NCBI RefSeq assembly: GCF_903828115.1
Contig: NZ_CAIKKU010000123.1
Location: 1-39,532 of the forward strand
DNA length: 39,532 nucleotides
From: an uncultured Thiodictyon sp.
GTDB taxonomy: Bacteria > Pseudomonadota > Gammaproteobacteria > Chromatiales > Chromatiaceae
Reading direction: 5' to 3'
Made by a program: the position numbers and the translations under genes. The notes beneath the pieces were generated by a model, which saw only the letters and a program-made list of their open reading frames with translations, was not told where the DNA came from and did not search any database. Position 1 is the first letter of the stretch, and each line of letters opens with the position of its first letter. This document shows positions 7,565 through 15,519 of this stretch, in pieces.

Positions 7565-8454
7565 GGGGCGGTGTAGTCTTCGAGCAGGCGGTCGTAGGCG
7601 TCGAAGCCGAGGATGGCGCGCAGGGTCGCGAAGTCGGTCTGCTGCCGCGGCATCTGCCCGGCGGTCAGCCCGGCCAGGGCCTCGCGCATGGCGGCGACGG
7701 CGACCGCGAGCAGGGTCAGCGGGTAGGCGGCGATGCGATAGCCCAGCTCGGCCAAACGCGCCGGGGGCAGGACGGGCGTGAGGCCCCCTTCGAGCATGTT
7801 GGCCATGTGCACCCCCGGGACCTGCCGACAGCAGCGGGCCATCTCGGCCTGATCGCGCGGGGCCTCCAGGAACAGGATGTCGGCGCCCAGGTCGGCGAAG
7901 GCGACCAGGCGCCAGAGGGCCTCCTCCAGACTCAGGGCGCTGCGGGCGTCGGTGCGGGCCATGATCAGGGTGCCGGCCCCCGCGTCCCGGGCGTCGACCG
8001 CGGCGCGCACCCGGGCCAGGGCCTCGGTGCGTCCGACGACCTCTTTGACGCCGGTGTGTCCGCAGCGCTTGGGTGCCACCTGGTCCTCGATCATGACCCC
8101 GGCGAAGCCGGCCAGGCCGAACTGGGTGACACTGCGGCGCACATTGGCCGGGTTGCCGTGGCCGGTGTCGCCGTCGGCGATGACCGGGATCGTGACCGCC
8201 TGGCAGATGGCCCGGCCCTGGTCCAGCATCTCGGTCACGGTGATCAGGCCCGTGTCCGGCAGGGCCAGGCGCGCGGCGGAGACCGCGAAGCCGCTCATGA
8301 AGCTCAGTGAAAAGCCGGCCTGCTCGATCAGCCGGGCGGACAGGGCATCGAAGCAGCAGGGCATGGTGAGACAGCCCTCCCCCGCCAGCAGGGTACGCAA
8401 GCGCGCGGGGGCGGAACCGGAGGAGGCGCCAGGGGGCAGCACGGGGGAGGACAT
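7561..8454 (-). CDS. Isocitrate lyase / PEP mutase superfamily enzyme
   Basis: The product has 297 residues from ATG 8454; a GTG at 8499 would add 15. It is a TIM barrel of the isocitrate lyase / phosphoenolpyruvate mutase superfamily. Visible marks are MPCCFDALSARL, SGFAVSAARLALPDTG (substrate loop), the metal-binding IADGDTGHGNPANV, IEDQVAPKRCGHTG (the superfamily's K/R-CGH motif) and IMARTDARS. This set fits the 2-methylisocitrate lyase, oxaloacetate decarboxylase and carboxyvinyl-carboxyphosphonate phosphorylmutase-like group. The exact C-C or C-P substrate cannot be told. The stop codon lies inside the terminal repeat of element B. Confidence 0.85.
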   Translation of the reverse strand: MSSPVLPPGASSGSAPARLRTLLAGEGCLTMPCCFDALSARLIEQAGFSLSFMSGFAVSAARLALPDTGLITVTEMLDQGRAICQAVTIPVIADGDTGHGNPANVRRSVTQFGLAGFAGVMIEDQVAPKRCGHTGVKEVVGRTEALARVRAAVDARDAGAGTLIMARTDARSALSLEEALWRLVAFADLGADILFLEAPRDQAEMARCCRQVPGVHMANMLEGGLTPVLPPARLAELGYRIAAYPLTLLAVAVAAMREALAGLTAGQMPRQQTDFATLRAILGFDAYDRLLEDYTAP

Positions 8455-8608
8455 GGGGCTTGGGGGTCGCTTGGCTTGGATGGGCCGATTGTCCTGCACG
8501 CCGCACTGGTCCGCAAATGGGACCGTGCCCCGGTCACTCGAGGCTTGATCCGTAACGCGAAGGAGGGGTTTCGCTGCGCTCTACCCATCCTACGGGGTAG
8601 ATGAGCAA

Positions 8609-8632
8609 GAGCGCGGCCGGTCGGCCGCGCTC
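8609..8632. terminator. 11-bp GC hairpin
   Basis: GAGCGCGGCCG (8609-8619) pairs perfectly with CGGCCGCGCTC (8622-8632) with a 2-base turn. It lies ten bases past the stop of the minus-strand small gene at 8642 and is probably its terminator, though the T-run is weak. The preceding 8560-8600 contains the common gammaproteobacterial intergenic sequence TTTCGCTGCGCTCTACCCAT. Confidence 0.55.
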
Positions 8633-8641
8633 GGCAACCGG

Positions 8642-8839
8642 TCAGTCCTGGACCCAGTCGGCGAAGTTGTCGACATTCTTCTCCTCGCCGTCGGCATAGC
8701 CGGCCTCGTAGGGCTCCGTCAGGCGCTGGTCTTCGCGCTTGGGATTCTGCAGGAAGCCGCACTGCCAGCCCTGGATGTACTCGTCAGCGACGCCCGCCTG
8801 CTCCATCTTGGTTACGGCGTCGTAGTAGAACTGATTCAT
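8642..8839 (-). CDS. Small conserved acidic protein (65 aa)
   Basis: The product is 65 residues, acidic and soluble. It contains YIQGWQCGFLQNPKRE and YEAGYADGEEKNVDNF, two short helices each with a GW/GY-type turn. This spacing is reminiscent of ribosome modulation factor-like proteins, but I do not claim homology. Start ATG 8839 has GGAG ten bases upstream. It is a single-gene unit followed by a strong hairpin. Function unknown. Confidence 0.7.
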   Translation of the reverse strand: MNQFYYDAVTKMEQAGVADEYIQGWQCGFLQNPKREDQRLTEPYEAGYADGEEKNVDNFADWVQD

Positions 8840-9069
8840 CTGCGGTCTCCGAGGGTTTGGTTGGGTCGTGTTTGGGTCGTTGGGTCGTCGGTCGCGACCG
8901 TCGCGCCGCGGCGCAGCCGCGGGCCGGTCCTCTGCGCTCTCGCCGGTCGGTCGCGAAGCGCGCCTTGCCGGGGGGCCGAGACTGCCGGCCGCGCCCGGGG
9001 GGCTGGGGCGAGAGAGAAAATAAGAATACAGCGATTTTCTAATAGAAGACAAGCAGGGGATGGCGGCGG

Positions 9070-9282
9070 GGTGCGATCAAAACTGATGTTTTAACGCACA
9101 TCTCGTAGGGTACGCATCGCGTACCCGCCAAGCTGCGGCGACCGCCGGAGCCGGCTACCGGACGTTCCCACGGACCGGGCGTCGTTGTCGTTGTCGTTGT
9201 CGTAATCGTGGTCGGATTGTTCGATTACGACAACGACAGCGTACCTGGGATCTCAGTCACCACATCAGTTCTGATCGCACCC
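9070..9282. repeat. Compact relative of the GACAAC element (copy C), with its own inverted ends
   Basis: The outer ends are a 21-bp inverted repeat with one mismatch (9069-9089 against 9262-9282, core GTGCGATCARAACTGATG). Inside are a perfect hairpin, GGGTACGC (9108-9115) with GCGTACCC (9119-9126), and the GTTGTC core. That core is three GTTGTC units plus GTAATCG (about 9183-9209), a 13-base loop and CGATTACGACAACGAC. It lacks the asymmetric centre and mini-ORF of copies B, D and E. It occupies the gap upstream of the M48 protease gene. Confidence 0.75.
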
Positions 9283-9486
9283 ATGGCGGCGCGGGCTCGG
9301 GGGGCGGGCTCAGCGCCGCGCCGGCGCTCCCGGGCGCGCGCGGCGCGGGCTTGGATTGGCCGGGATGCGGCGCATATCCCCCTTAATTGCGCACTTACCC
9401 ACCCCGTCTCGTCCATAATACCCGCCATTCATGCCCGCCGCCGTGCGGGCCGCACCCTGATCGGCGGGCGAGCCTCTCAGTCGACC

Positions 9487-11091
9487 ATGAACCACCACAC
9501 CAAGACCACCGCGTGGCGCCGGGCGGCGCTGCACCTGAGCGTCGCGGGCGCGCTGACCCTGGGCGCCCTGCCCTGGGCGCCCGTGGGGGCCGGCCAGTTC
9601 AACCTCCCTGACATGGGCGACTCCTCGGACGCGCTCATCAGCAGCGGGGCGGAGATCCGCCTGGGCCGGGCCTTCATGCGCCACGTGCGCGCGTCCCTGC
9701 CGGTCTCGGACGACCCCTTGATCACCGCCTATCTGGAGTCGCTCGGCAACGAACTGGTGGCCGCGGACAAGAGCGCCAAGGGCAGCTTCGACTTCTTCCT
9801 GATCGATCAGCGGGTAGTCAACGCCTTCGCCGGACCGGGCGGCCACATCGGCATCTACGCGGGTCTGATCCTGGCCGCCCAGAGCGAGGACGAGTTGGCC
9901 GCCGTGGTGGCCCACGAGATCGCCCACATCACCCAGCATCACCTGATGCGCGGCTACGAGGACCAGAGCAAGTTCAACATCCCCACCATGGCGCTGATGA
10001 TCGCGGCGGCCATCCTCGCCACCCAGGCCGGGTCCGGGGACGCGGGGATGGCCGCCATGGCCGGCATCCAGGCGGCGGCCATCCAGCGGCAGATCAATGT
10101 TATCCGTGAGGATGAGAAGGAGGCGGACCGCATCGGCATCGCCACCCTGGCCAACGCCCGGCGCGACCCCTACGCCATGGCGGCCTTCTTCGAGCGCCTC
10201 TCCAAGACCAGCCGACTCTACGAGAACAATGCCCCGGAGTTCCTGCGCACCCACCCGGTCAACAGCAACCGCATCGGCGACGCCCTGGGCCGGGCGGCCG
10301 AGTACGGGGTCCGCCAGCGCCCCGACAGCCTGCGCTTCCTGCTGGCGCGCGCCCGCCTGCGCGAGGCGTCCTATGACCGTCCGGAAAAGTCGCTGGCGGC
10401 CTTCAAGGCGTCGCTGCGGGAGGGCCGCTTCAGCAACGAGTCCGCGGAGCGCTACGGCTACGCCCTGGCCCTGCTGCGCGCGGGCCAGCTCGACGAGGCC
10501 AAGGCCGAGGCGTCCCGGCTGCTGGCGGGACAACCGAGTCTGGCCGAGTTCATCGTGCTGGACGCCCGCATCGAGCTGAAGCAGGGCCGCACCGACGCGG
10601 CCCTGGCTCACCTGCGCGAGGCGGTTGGCCTGTACCCCGGCAACTGGCCCCTGCGCGTCGCCTACGCCGAGGCCCTGACGAGCGCCGGGCAGCCCCGCAA
10701 GGCGATGGAGCAGCTCAAGGCGGTCGCGGCGGTCCGCCCCGGCAACGCCATGGTGCTCGACCTCCTGGGCCAGGTCGCCATCAAATCGGGCGACAAGGGG
10801 GCGAGTTTGCGCTATCGCGCCGAGAAGCTCTATGCCGAGGGCGACCTGGAGCCGGCCATCAAGCAACTGGAATTCGCCCTGCGCCAGCGCGACCTGGACT
10901 ACTACGAGGCGGCGCAGATCCAGGTCCTGCTGGAGAGTTGGAAAGAGGAGGAGCGGGCGCAGAAGAAGCGCGGGCGCGACCCCTTCGGGTTCAACGCCGC
11001 GGGCGCCGCCGACGGACCCAAGACGCCCATTGATGTTCACAGTGATGTTCACAGCGATGTTCGCAGAGATATTCGCAAAGGAGACAACTGA
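9487..11091 (+). CDS. bepA: Periplasmic M48 metalloprotease with TPR tail (BepA/YfgC-like)
   Basis: The product has 534 residues. It starts with a signal peptide (about 1-36, cleaved near VGAGQ). An M48 zinc protease domain follows with HEIAH (143-147) and the third ligand in EDEKEADRIG (about 208-217). The C-terminal half is TPR repeats (about 270-490). E. coli BepA with this layout matures or degrades outer-membrane beta-barrel proteins such as LptD. ATG 9487 is chosen because the signal peptide follows; the frame is open back to 9208. The stop TGA is followed directly by the soxY ATG, so translation is probably coupled. The C-terminus is an unusual (DVHS)n-like tail encoded by 12-bp tandem repeats. 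Confidence 0.9.
   Translation: MNHHTKTTAWRRAALHLSVAGALTLGALPWAPVGAGQFNLPDMGDSSDALISSGAEIRLGRAFMRHVRASLPVSDDPLITAYLESLGNELVAADKSAKGSFDFFLIDQRVVNAFAGPGGHIGIYAGLILAAQSEDELAAVVAHEIAHITQHHLMRGYEDQSKFNIPTMALMIAAAILATQAGSGDAGMAAMAGIQAAAIQRQINVIREDEKEADRIGIATLANARRDPYAMAAFFERLSKTSRLYENNAPEFLRTHPVNSNRIGDALGRAAEYGVRQRPDSLRFLLARARLREASYDRPEKSLAAFKASLREGRFSNESAERYGYALALLRAGQLDEAKAEASRLLAGQPSLAEFIVLDARIELKQGRTDAALAHLREAVGLYPGNWPLRVAYAEALTSAGQPRKAMEQLKAVAAVRPGNAMVLDLLGQVAIKSGDKGASLRYRAEKLYAEGDLEPAIKQLEFALRQRDLDYYEAAQIQVLLESWKEEERAQKKRGRDPFGFNAAGAADGPKTPIDVHSDVHSDVRRDIRKGDN
11031..11078 (+). repeat. 12-bp tandem repeat at the protease 3' end
   Basis: Four units of a 12-mer related to GATGTTCACAGC run to the end of the M48 protease gene. 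They encode DVHS-DVHS-DVRR-DIRK. The units have diverged stepwise from first to last. The repeat keeps the reading frame and adds a polar tail just before the soxY start. Confidence 0.75.
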
Positions 11092-11556
11092 ATGATCGAC
11101 ACCACCCGCCGAACCCTCCTCAAGGGCTCCCTGGCCATCGGCCCCGTCGGCGCCGCGGTCGCGCTGGCCCCGGGTCTGCTCTTGGCCGGCTGGAACCAGG
11201 CCGCCTTCGAGTCCCAGGACCTGGGCTCGGCCCTCAAGAATCTGCTGGGCAGCAGCGCCCCCGAGACCAATGACGCGGTCCGGATCAAGGCCCCGGACCT
11301 CGCCGAGAACGGCGCCGTGGTCCCGGTGACGGTGGAGACCAGCCTGCCGAACGTCACCGCCATCGCCATCGTCGCCGTCGGCAACGAGCGGCCCCTGGTC
11401 GCCTCCTTCGTCCTGGGTCCCGCCGCTTTGCCTTATGTCTCGACCCGCGTCAAGATGGCCAAGACGGCGGACCTGATCGCGGTGGTGCAGCAGGGCGAGC
11501 GGTCGTTCAGTAACACCAAGAACGTCAAGGTCACGATCGGCGGCTGCGGCGGCTGA
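11092..11556 (+). CDS. soxY: Sulfur-oxidation carrier protein SoxY
   Basis: The product has 154 residues. The N-terminus is a Tat signal (TRRTLLKGSLAIG, RR at 6-7) and the C-terminus is the invariant VTIGGCGG, whose Cys152 covalently carries the sulfur substrate during thiosulfate oxidation in the periplasm. SoxY forms a heterodimer with SoxZ, and SoxXA, SoxB and SoxCD act on the bound substrate. None of those partner genes is in this window, which matches purple sulfur bacteria where soxYZ is separate from soxBXA. The ATG follows the protease stop codon with no gap; AAAGGAG lies just before it. Confidence 0.96.
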   Translation: MIDTTRRTLLKGSLAIGPVGAAVALAPGLLLAGWNQAAFESQDLGSALKNLLGSSAPETNDAVRIKAPDLAENGAVVPVTVETSLPNVTAIAIVAVGNERPLVASFVLGPAALPYVSTRVKMAKTADLIAVVQQGERSFSNTKNVKVTIGGCGG

Positions 11557-11599
11557 GCGCGCTGACCCCCATCATTCACGTCTTCCGAGGTCAGTGAAC

Positions 11600-11911
11600 A
11601 TGTCCGATATCAAGGTGCGGGCCAAGCTCGATGGCACCGAAACGGTGGTCAAATGCCTGATCAGCCACCCCATGGAGAACGGTCTGCGCAAGGACGCCAA
11701 GACCGGCGAACTGGTGCCGGCCCACTTCATCGAGGAAGTCGTCTGCAAGTGGAAGGGCGAGGTGGTACTCACCGCCTCGTGGAGCGGCGGCGTCTCCAAG
11801 AACCCCTACCTGTCCTTCAAGTTCCTGGGCGGCGCGGCCGGCGATCCGGTGGAGATCACCTGGAAGGACAATCTGGGCCAGAGCCAGAGCGAAACCGCTC
11901 CGATCAGTTGA
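11600..11911 (+). CDS. soxZ: Sulfur-oxidation protein SoxZ
   Basis: The product has 103 residues, with no signal peptide; it is exported with SoxY by the Tat system. It is an immunoglobulin-like beta sandwich. Family marks are ISHPMENGLRKDAKTGELVP, HFIEEVVCKWKGE and SGGVSKNPYLSFKF. ATG 11600 is preceded by GAGG at a proper distance; a GTG two codons earlier is less likely. It lies 43 bases after soxY and two bases before the FUN14 gene. Confidence 0.96.
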   Translation: MSDIKVRAKLDGTETVVKCLISHPMENGLRKDAKTGELVPAHFIEEVVCKWKGEVVLTASWSGGVSKNPYLSFKFLGGAAGDPVEITWKDNLGQSQSETAPIS

Positions 11912-11913
11912 TA

Positions 11914-12387
11914 ATGGCGTCACCTTACGCCGCGAGCCCAAGTCGTCCCATGCCGCCTCTGAACCGCTGGATCTCCGCCCTCACCCTGATCCCGGGCGCC
12001 CTCTTCGGCGCCGTTACCCACGCCGCCGCCCCGGTGCAGCCGGTGGCGGCTCCACCCGGACCGCCCGTGACCGATTTCAGCACCCTGTTCAACGAGGCCT
12101 TCTTTCTCAAACTCGGCTTCTCCTTCATGGTCGGCCTGGCGGTGGGCTATGCACTGAAGATCGCCTTCAAGCTCGCCCTGGTGGTGATTGGCGTGATCCT
12201 GATCGGCATCTTCGCGCTGCAATACGCCGGCATCGCACACGTCGACTGGTCCGGGATGGAGGGCCAATACGACAACTGGGCCAGTTGGCTGTCGGTCAAC
12301 GGCGGCGCCTTCCTGGACTTCATCGGCAACAACCTCTCAAACTCCGCCTCCTTCATTGCCGGGTTGGCGCTAGGGCTCAAGATCTAG
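11914..12387 (+). CDS. FUN14-family membrane protein
   Basis: The product has 157 residues. It has a hydrophobic N-terminus (about 15-40), a Pro/Ala linker and a FUN14-like core (about 50-157). The core includes LGFSFMVGLAVGYALKIAFK, a second helix (LALVVIGVILIGIFALQYAG) and a glycine-rich end, SASFIAGLALGLKI. It starts two bases after the soxZ stop, so it belongs to the operon. Bacterial FUN14 proteins have no settled role. The consistent pairing with soxYZ would suggest a membrane function linked to sulfur oxidation, which is an inference. An internal start at 11950 is possible. Confidence 0.8.
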   Translation: MASPYAASPSRPMPPLNRWISALTLIPGALFGAVTHAAAPVQPVAAPPGPPVTDFSTLFNEAFFLKLGFSFMVGLAVGYALKIAFKLALVVIGVILIGIFALQYAGIAHVDWSGMEGQYDNWASWLSVNGGAFLDFIGNNLSNSASFIAGLALGLKI

Positions 12388-12555
12388 CGAGGCTCCGCTC
12401 AGGCCGGCGAGTCGGCGGCCACAAAGTTGAGCATCAACGACGGTGCCGGCTGGTCGTATTGTCAGCAGTCCCGACGCTATATCGGGGTGGGCGACCTGGT
12501 GATTCGGCGGGCCAGGACCCAGGTTCGGGGGTAACACCCGCACGAGGTCTCAAGT

Positions 12556-13452
12556 ATGCCTGCCGCCCCCGCCCACGCCGGTTCACTGCGCGAGTCGCTG
12601 CGCTACCTGAACTGGGTCTACAACCCCTTCCAGTCACTGGACGTGTCCCAGGTCTATGACCTGCTGTCCACCCGCGCCCCCACCGGGCGCGGTCTCTGGC
12701 TTAACCTGGGCTATTGGCGCGACGCCCGAACGCTCGACGACGCCTGTGTCGCCATGGCCGACCTGCTGGCGGAGCGGGTCGGCATGACGGGCGCGGACGC
12801 GGTACTGGACGTGGGCTTCGGCTTTGCCGATCAGGATGTCCGCTGGGCCCAGACGCGGGCGCCGCGGTCCATCACCGGGCTCAACATCACCGCCTCCCAG
12901 GTCGCCGTCGCCCGCGCCCGGGTCGCGGACCTGGGGCTCTGCGAGCGGATCGACCTGCGCGAGGGCTCGGCCACCGCGATGCCCCTGCCGGACGCCGCCT
13001 TTGACGTGGTGACGGCACTCGAATGCGCCTTCCACTTCCGCACCCGCGAGCGCTTCTTCGCCGAGGCCTTCCGGGTGCTGCGCCCGGGCGGGCGCCTGGT
13101 GGTCGCCGACATCCTGCCCATGCCGACGGCAAGCGGCTGGGGGGCGCGCCTCCAGCAACGCGTGTCTTGGACCCTGGTCGCAGGCAAATTCCCGATTCCG
13201 AAGGAAAATATCTACACGCTACCAGAGTATGGCGCGCGGCTCGCGGCCTGCGGATTCACCGGGGTGCGGGTGGACTCCATCCGCGACGAGGTCTATGCGC
13301 CCCTGCACCGCTGTCTGGCCCAGGACCCGGCGCCGATCGCGCGGCTGCACCCCCTGATGCGGCTGCCGGCGCGCCTGACCCTGTCCATGGATGCGACGGG
13401 CATCTATCGGGGCCTGGACTACGTCCTGGCGGTCGCACACAAACCGGGATGA
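12556..13452 (+). CDS. SAM-dependent methyltransferase (class I)
   Basis: The product has 298 residues. It has a Rossmann methyltransferase core with motif I VLDVGFGFADQD (83-94), motif II region SITGLNITASQVAVARAR, post-motif DLREGSATAMPLPDAAFDVV, and RVLRPGGRLVVADI. The layout (N-terminal helix, insertion after the core, C-terminal helix) resembles the UbiE/sterol C24/erythromycin O-methyltransferase-like group. The substrate cannot be read from sequence. It has its own 167-base upstream gap after the sox operon, in which I see no clear signal. The family is sure, the reaction is not. Confidence 0.88.
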   Translation: MPAAPAHAGSLRESLRYLNWVYNPFQSLDVSQVYDLLSTRAPTGRGLWLNLGYWRDARTLDDACVAMADLLAERVGMTGADAVLDVGFGFADQDVRWAQTRAPRSITGLNITASQVAVARARVADLGLCERIDLREGSATAMPLPDAAFDVVTALECAFHFRTRERFFAEAFRVLRPGGRLVVADILPMPTASGWGARLQQRVSWTLVAGKFPIPKENIYTLPEYGARLAACGFTGVRVDSIRDEVYAPLHRCLAQDPAPIARLHPLMRLPARLTLSMDATGIYRGLDYVLAVAHKPG

Positions 13453-13459
13453 TGGCCGC

Positions 13460-13699
13460 TCAGCCGGGGGCCTTGTCGTGCCCCATCACCTCATCGTCGC
13501 GGTAGTGCGGATCGGTCCAGCATTTGGGGATGGGCTCGTCCGAGCAGAAGGCCAGATCGCCCTTGTCGAAGCTCTCCGGGTCCTGCGCCTCATCGCCATA
13601 GTGATAGCGCCCGATCACGGTCCCGCGCAGCGGGTTGAAGAGATCCCGCAGGCTCAGGACCTCGACCATCTTGCCGGACATTGAGTGTTTGAGAAACAT
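13460..13699 (-). CDS. Small conserved protein (79 aa)
   Basis: The product has 79 residues and no membrane segment. The start MFLKHSMSGKMVEVLSLRDL, then FNPLRGTVIGRYHYGDEAQDPE, then FDKGDLAFCSDEPIPKCWTD, look like a compact conserved fold with two Cys. GAGGTAAGACC precedes ATG 13699. It converges on the methyltransferase gene with a 7-base gap. I recall similar small proteins in purple sulfur bacteria, but no function. Confidence 0.65.
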   Translation of the reverse strand: MFLKHSMSGKMVEVLSLRDLFNPLRGTVIGRYHYGDEAQDPESFDKGDLAFCSDEPIPKCWTDPHYRDDEVMGHDKAPG

Positions 13700-13871
13700 G
13701 GTCTTACCTCAGTGACTGCCGACTGATTCCGGGGCCTCTTCAGTATGGCACCGCAAGCGCTGCGCGCCAACGGACAAAGGAGCGGGGGCGTCCCGCCCCC
13801 GCGGGATAAGGCTTGTAGCGCCGGGCGAATCGACCGCCCCGGCCTTAGTCATAGCTCCGGCCGGCGCCATT

Positions 13872-13917
13872 GGTCCGCACAGCGGACCCTACGGCCCTAG
13901 GGTCCGCTGTGCAGACC
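13872..13917. repeat. 20-bp inverted repeat of the GGTCCGC family
   Basis: The arm GGTCCGCACAGCGGACCCTA (13872-13891) pairs with 13898-13917 with one mismatch. One arm is itself palindromic. The same 20-mer is at 6626-6645, and both loci continue into GATGATCAAGGC. The gap 13700-13965 also contains the GGGGGCGTCCCGCCCCC palindrome at about 13789-13805. Confidence 0.7.
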
Positions 13918-13965
13918 GACGACCTCTCCGCTCACGGGCTAGCCGCAGCGATGATCAAGGCACCT

Positions 13966-14199
13966 TTACCCCGCCCGTTCGGCGGGTGTCAGGGCCTTGA
14001 TGGACAGCGCGTGCAGCTCCCCACTCGCGAGTTGCTCGCGCACCGTATCCATCACCAGGCGCTGTTTCTTGAGCGGCGTCAGCCCCGCGAAGGCCGCGCT
14101 CACCACCACCGCCTCGAAGTGACTGCCGTCACCCGTCACCTGCACCGCCGCGTCCGGCATACCGGCCCGGATCAGGGTTGCGATTGCTTCAGTCTCCAC
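13966..14199 (-). CDS. ibaG: BolA-family protein (IbaG-like)
   Basis: The product has 77 residues in the BolA fold: METEAIATLIRAGMPDAAVQ, the loop TGDGSHFEAVVVSAAFAG, the conserved KKQRLVMDTV helix and GELHALSIKALTP at the end, which contains the conserved His. The short length and the start METE match IbaG/YrbA rather than BolA itself. Such proteins pair with monothiol glutaredoxins in Fe-S cluster handling and respond to acid stress. It is transcribed alone. Confidence 0.88.
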   Translation of the reverse strand: METEAIATLIRAGMPDAAVQVTGDGSHFEAVVVSAAFAGLTPLKKQRLVMDTVREQLASGELHALSIKALTPAERAG

Positions 14200-14451
14200 G
14201 TTTCACTCCTTTGTTCGGTTCGGCTGCGCTCTGCGCAACCGAGAATGTCAAAGATCGATGCGGGAAGATGGTTCCCCGGTAGCGGAACGGCCGCCCGCCC
14301 GCCGGCGCTCGGTCCGCGGCTCGGCGTCCAGTGTAACCAGACGGGGCGCGCGGCGCCCGCACGGCACTCCCACGCTGGAGCGGAGCAACGAGAGACGAGA
14401 GACCCGTGCCCGGCTTAACCTAACGGCATTGGGGTGGAACCTGGCATCGCA

Positions 14452-14478
14452 GTATGATCCTTTTTGCTTTCGTCATAC
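14452..14478. promoter_or_regulatory. NikR-like operator (GTATGA-N15-TCATAC)
   Basis: The half-sites GTATGA (14452-14457) and TCATAC (14473-14478) are a perfect inverted pair and match the NikR consensus half-sites exactly. The spacer is 15 bases, whereas the E. coli nik operator has 16. It ends 38 bases before the start of the transporter locus. NikR represses nickel uptake genes when nickel is plentiful. This site argues that the transporter carries nickel. The gap 14200-14451 shows only a half-copy of the CCCACGCTGGAGC REP (about 14368). Confidence 0.65.
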
Positions 14479-14516
14479 AATGCGCCGACGACCTGCGTGA
14501 TGAGGAGCGCCGAACA

Positions 14517-14618
14517 ATGCACATTCCTGATGGTTACCTGAGCCCCTCGACCCGCGCGGGCGCCGCTGCGGTGGCGGTGGTCGCGGTGTTCCCGTTCGTG
14601 ATCATAGCGAATCCATGA
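14517..14618 (+). pseudogene. nikM: Truncated nikM/cbiM (substrate-binding component stub)
   Basis: The 33-codon ORF begins MHIPDGYLSPSTRAG, the near-invariant N-terminus of CbiM/NikM, whose free amino group and His2 ligate Ni2+ or Co2+. After about 15 residues it leaves the family and stops (TGA 14616-14618). Full CbiM/NikM has about 200-220 residues and several helices, so nearly all of it is missing. The ribosome site TGAGGAG and the NikR-like operator are intact. It is either a recent deletion or a minimal peptide; I favour deletion. Confidence 0.75.
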
Positions 14619-14640
14619 CGACGGGGGCCCGCTAAAGACC

Positions 14641-15519
14641 ATGGGGGAGCAAACGTTTCTGCGCGGTGGTCATCCCCGGAGGCGGGGGGATTTTCTGGAG
14701 CGACTGCTGCGCGGCCTGCTGGACGCGATGGACCACGCGGCCGACGCCGAGCGGCTCGCCGCGGGTCCCGGTTTGCTGCAGCGCCTCGACCCGCGGATCA
14801 AGACCCTCGGGCTGTTGGCGCTCGTCGTGACCGCGGTCTTCGTGAAGTCGCTGGTCGCCTTGGCCTTGCTCTTCGTCTGCGCGACCGCCCTGGCGCTGGC
14901 CTCGGGGATCACGCTGCGGCGCTTGGCCGGTCAGGTCTGGATCGGCGTACTCCTGTTCACGGGGGTGCTTGCGGTGCCGGCCATCGTGCTGGTCCCCGGC
15001 GACGCCGTGGCCGTGGTGCCGTTGCTGGACTGGACCATCACCCGGCAGGGGCTGCGGGGTGCCGCCTTCCTGATCGGGCGCGCGCAGACGGCGGCGACCT
15101 TCGCCTTGTTGGTGATGCTGACCACGCCCTGGCCGCAGGTGCTCAAGGCGCTGCGCAGTCTGGGCGTGCCGCTGATACTGGTCGCGATCCTCGGCATGAC
15201 CCATCGCTACATCTTCGTGCTGCTCGAGAGCAGCGTGCAACTGTTCGAGGCCAAGCGCAGTCGGGTCATGGGTCCGCTGCCCGGCCCGCAGCGCCGGCGG
15301 CTGGCCATGGCCAGTGTCGTGGTCTTGCTCGAGAGGTCGTTACAGCTCGCCACGGAGGTCCATCTGGCGATGATCGCGCGCGGCTATCGCGGTGAGGTGC
15401 ACCTGCTCGATGAGTTGCGCACCCGCCCCCGGGATTGGCTGGCCCTGGCCGGCTTGCTGAGCATCGCGGCAGTCGCCATCGGCTGGCCATGGCTGCCCGC
15501 GATCGGTGACCGCGGCTAA
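14641..15519 (+). CDS. nikQ: ECF transporter transmembrane protein (NikQ/CbiQ)
   Basis: The product has 292 residues. It is the T component of an energy-coupling-factor metal transporter, with helices at about 55-110, 135-160 and 265-285. It carries the coupling motifs near LLVMLTTPWPQVLKALRSLGVP and the later ATEVHLAMIARGYRGE (family A-R-G-x). Most CbiQ proteins have this RLDPRIKTLGLL start after an N-terminal helix. The ATPase gene overlaps its stop by one base. The name nik rather than cbi rests on the upstream operator only. Confidence 0.88.
   Translation: MGEQTFLRGGHPRRRGDFLERLLRGLLDAMDHAADAERLAAGPGLLQRLDPRIKTLGLLALVVTAVFVKSLVALALLFVCATALALASGITLRRLAGQVWIGVLLFTGVLAVPAIVLVPGDAVAVVPLLDWTITRQGLRGAAFLIGRAQTAATFALLVMLTTPWPQVLKALRSLGVPLILVAILGMTHRYIFVLLESSVQLFEAKRSRVMGPLPGPQRRRLAMASVVVLLERSLQLATEVHLAMIARGYRGEVHLLDELRTRPRDWLALAGLLSIAAVAIGWPWLPAIGDRG

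Noticed and set aside
9310-11052. Long minus-strand open frame over the M48 protease
   Set aside because: It has no domain features; the opposite strand has HEIAH and TPR repeats.
14420-14516. Cobalamin riboswitch before the metal transporter
   Set aside because: There is no B12-box-like GCCACTG. A NikR-like operator explains the conserved dyad instead.
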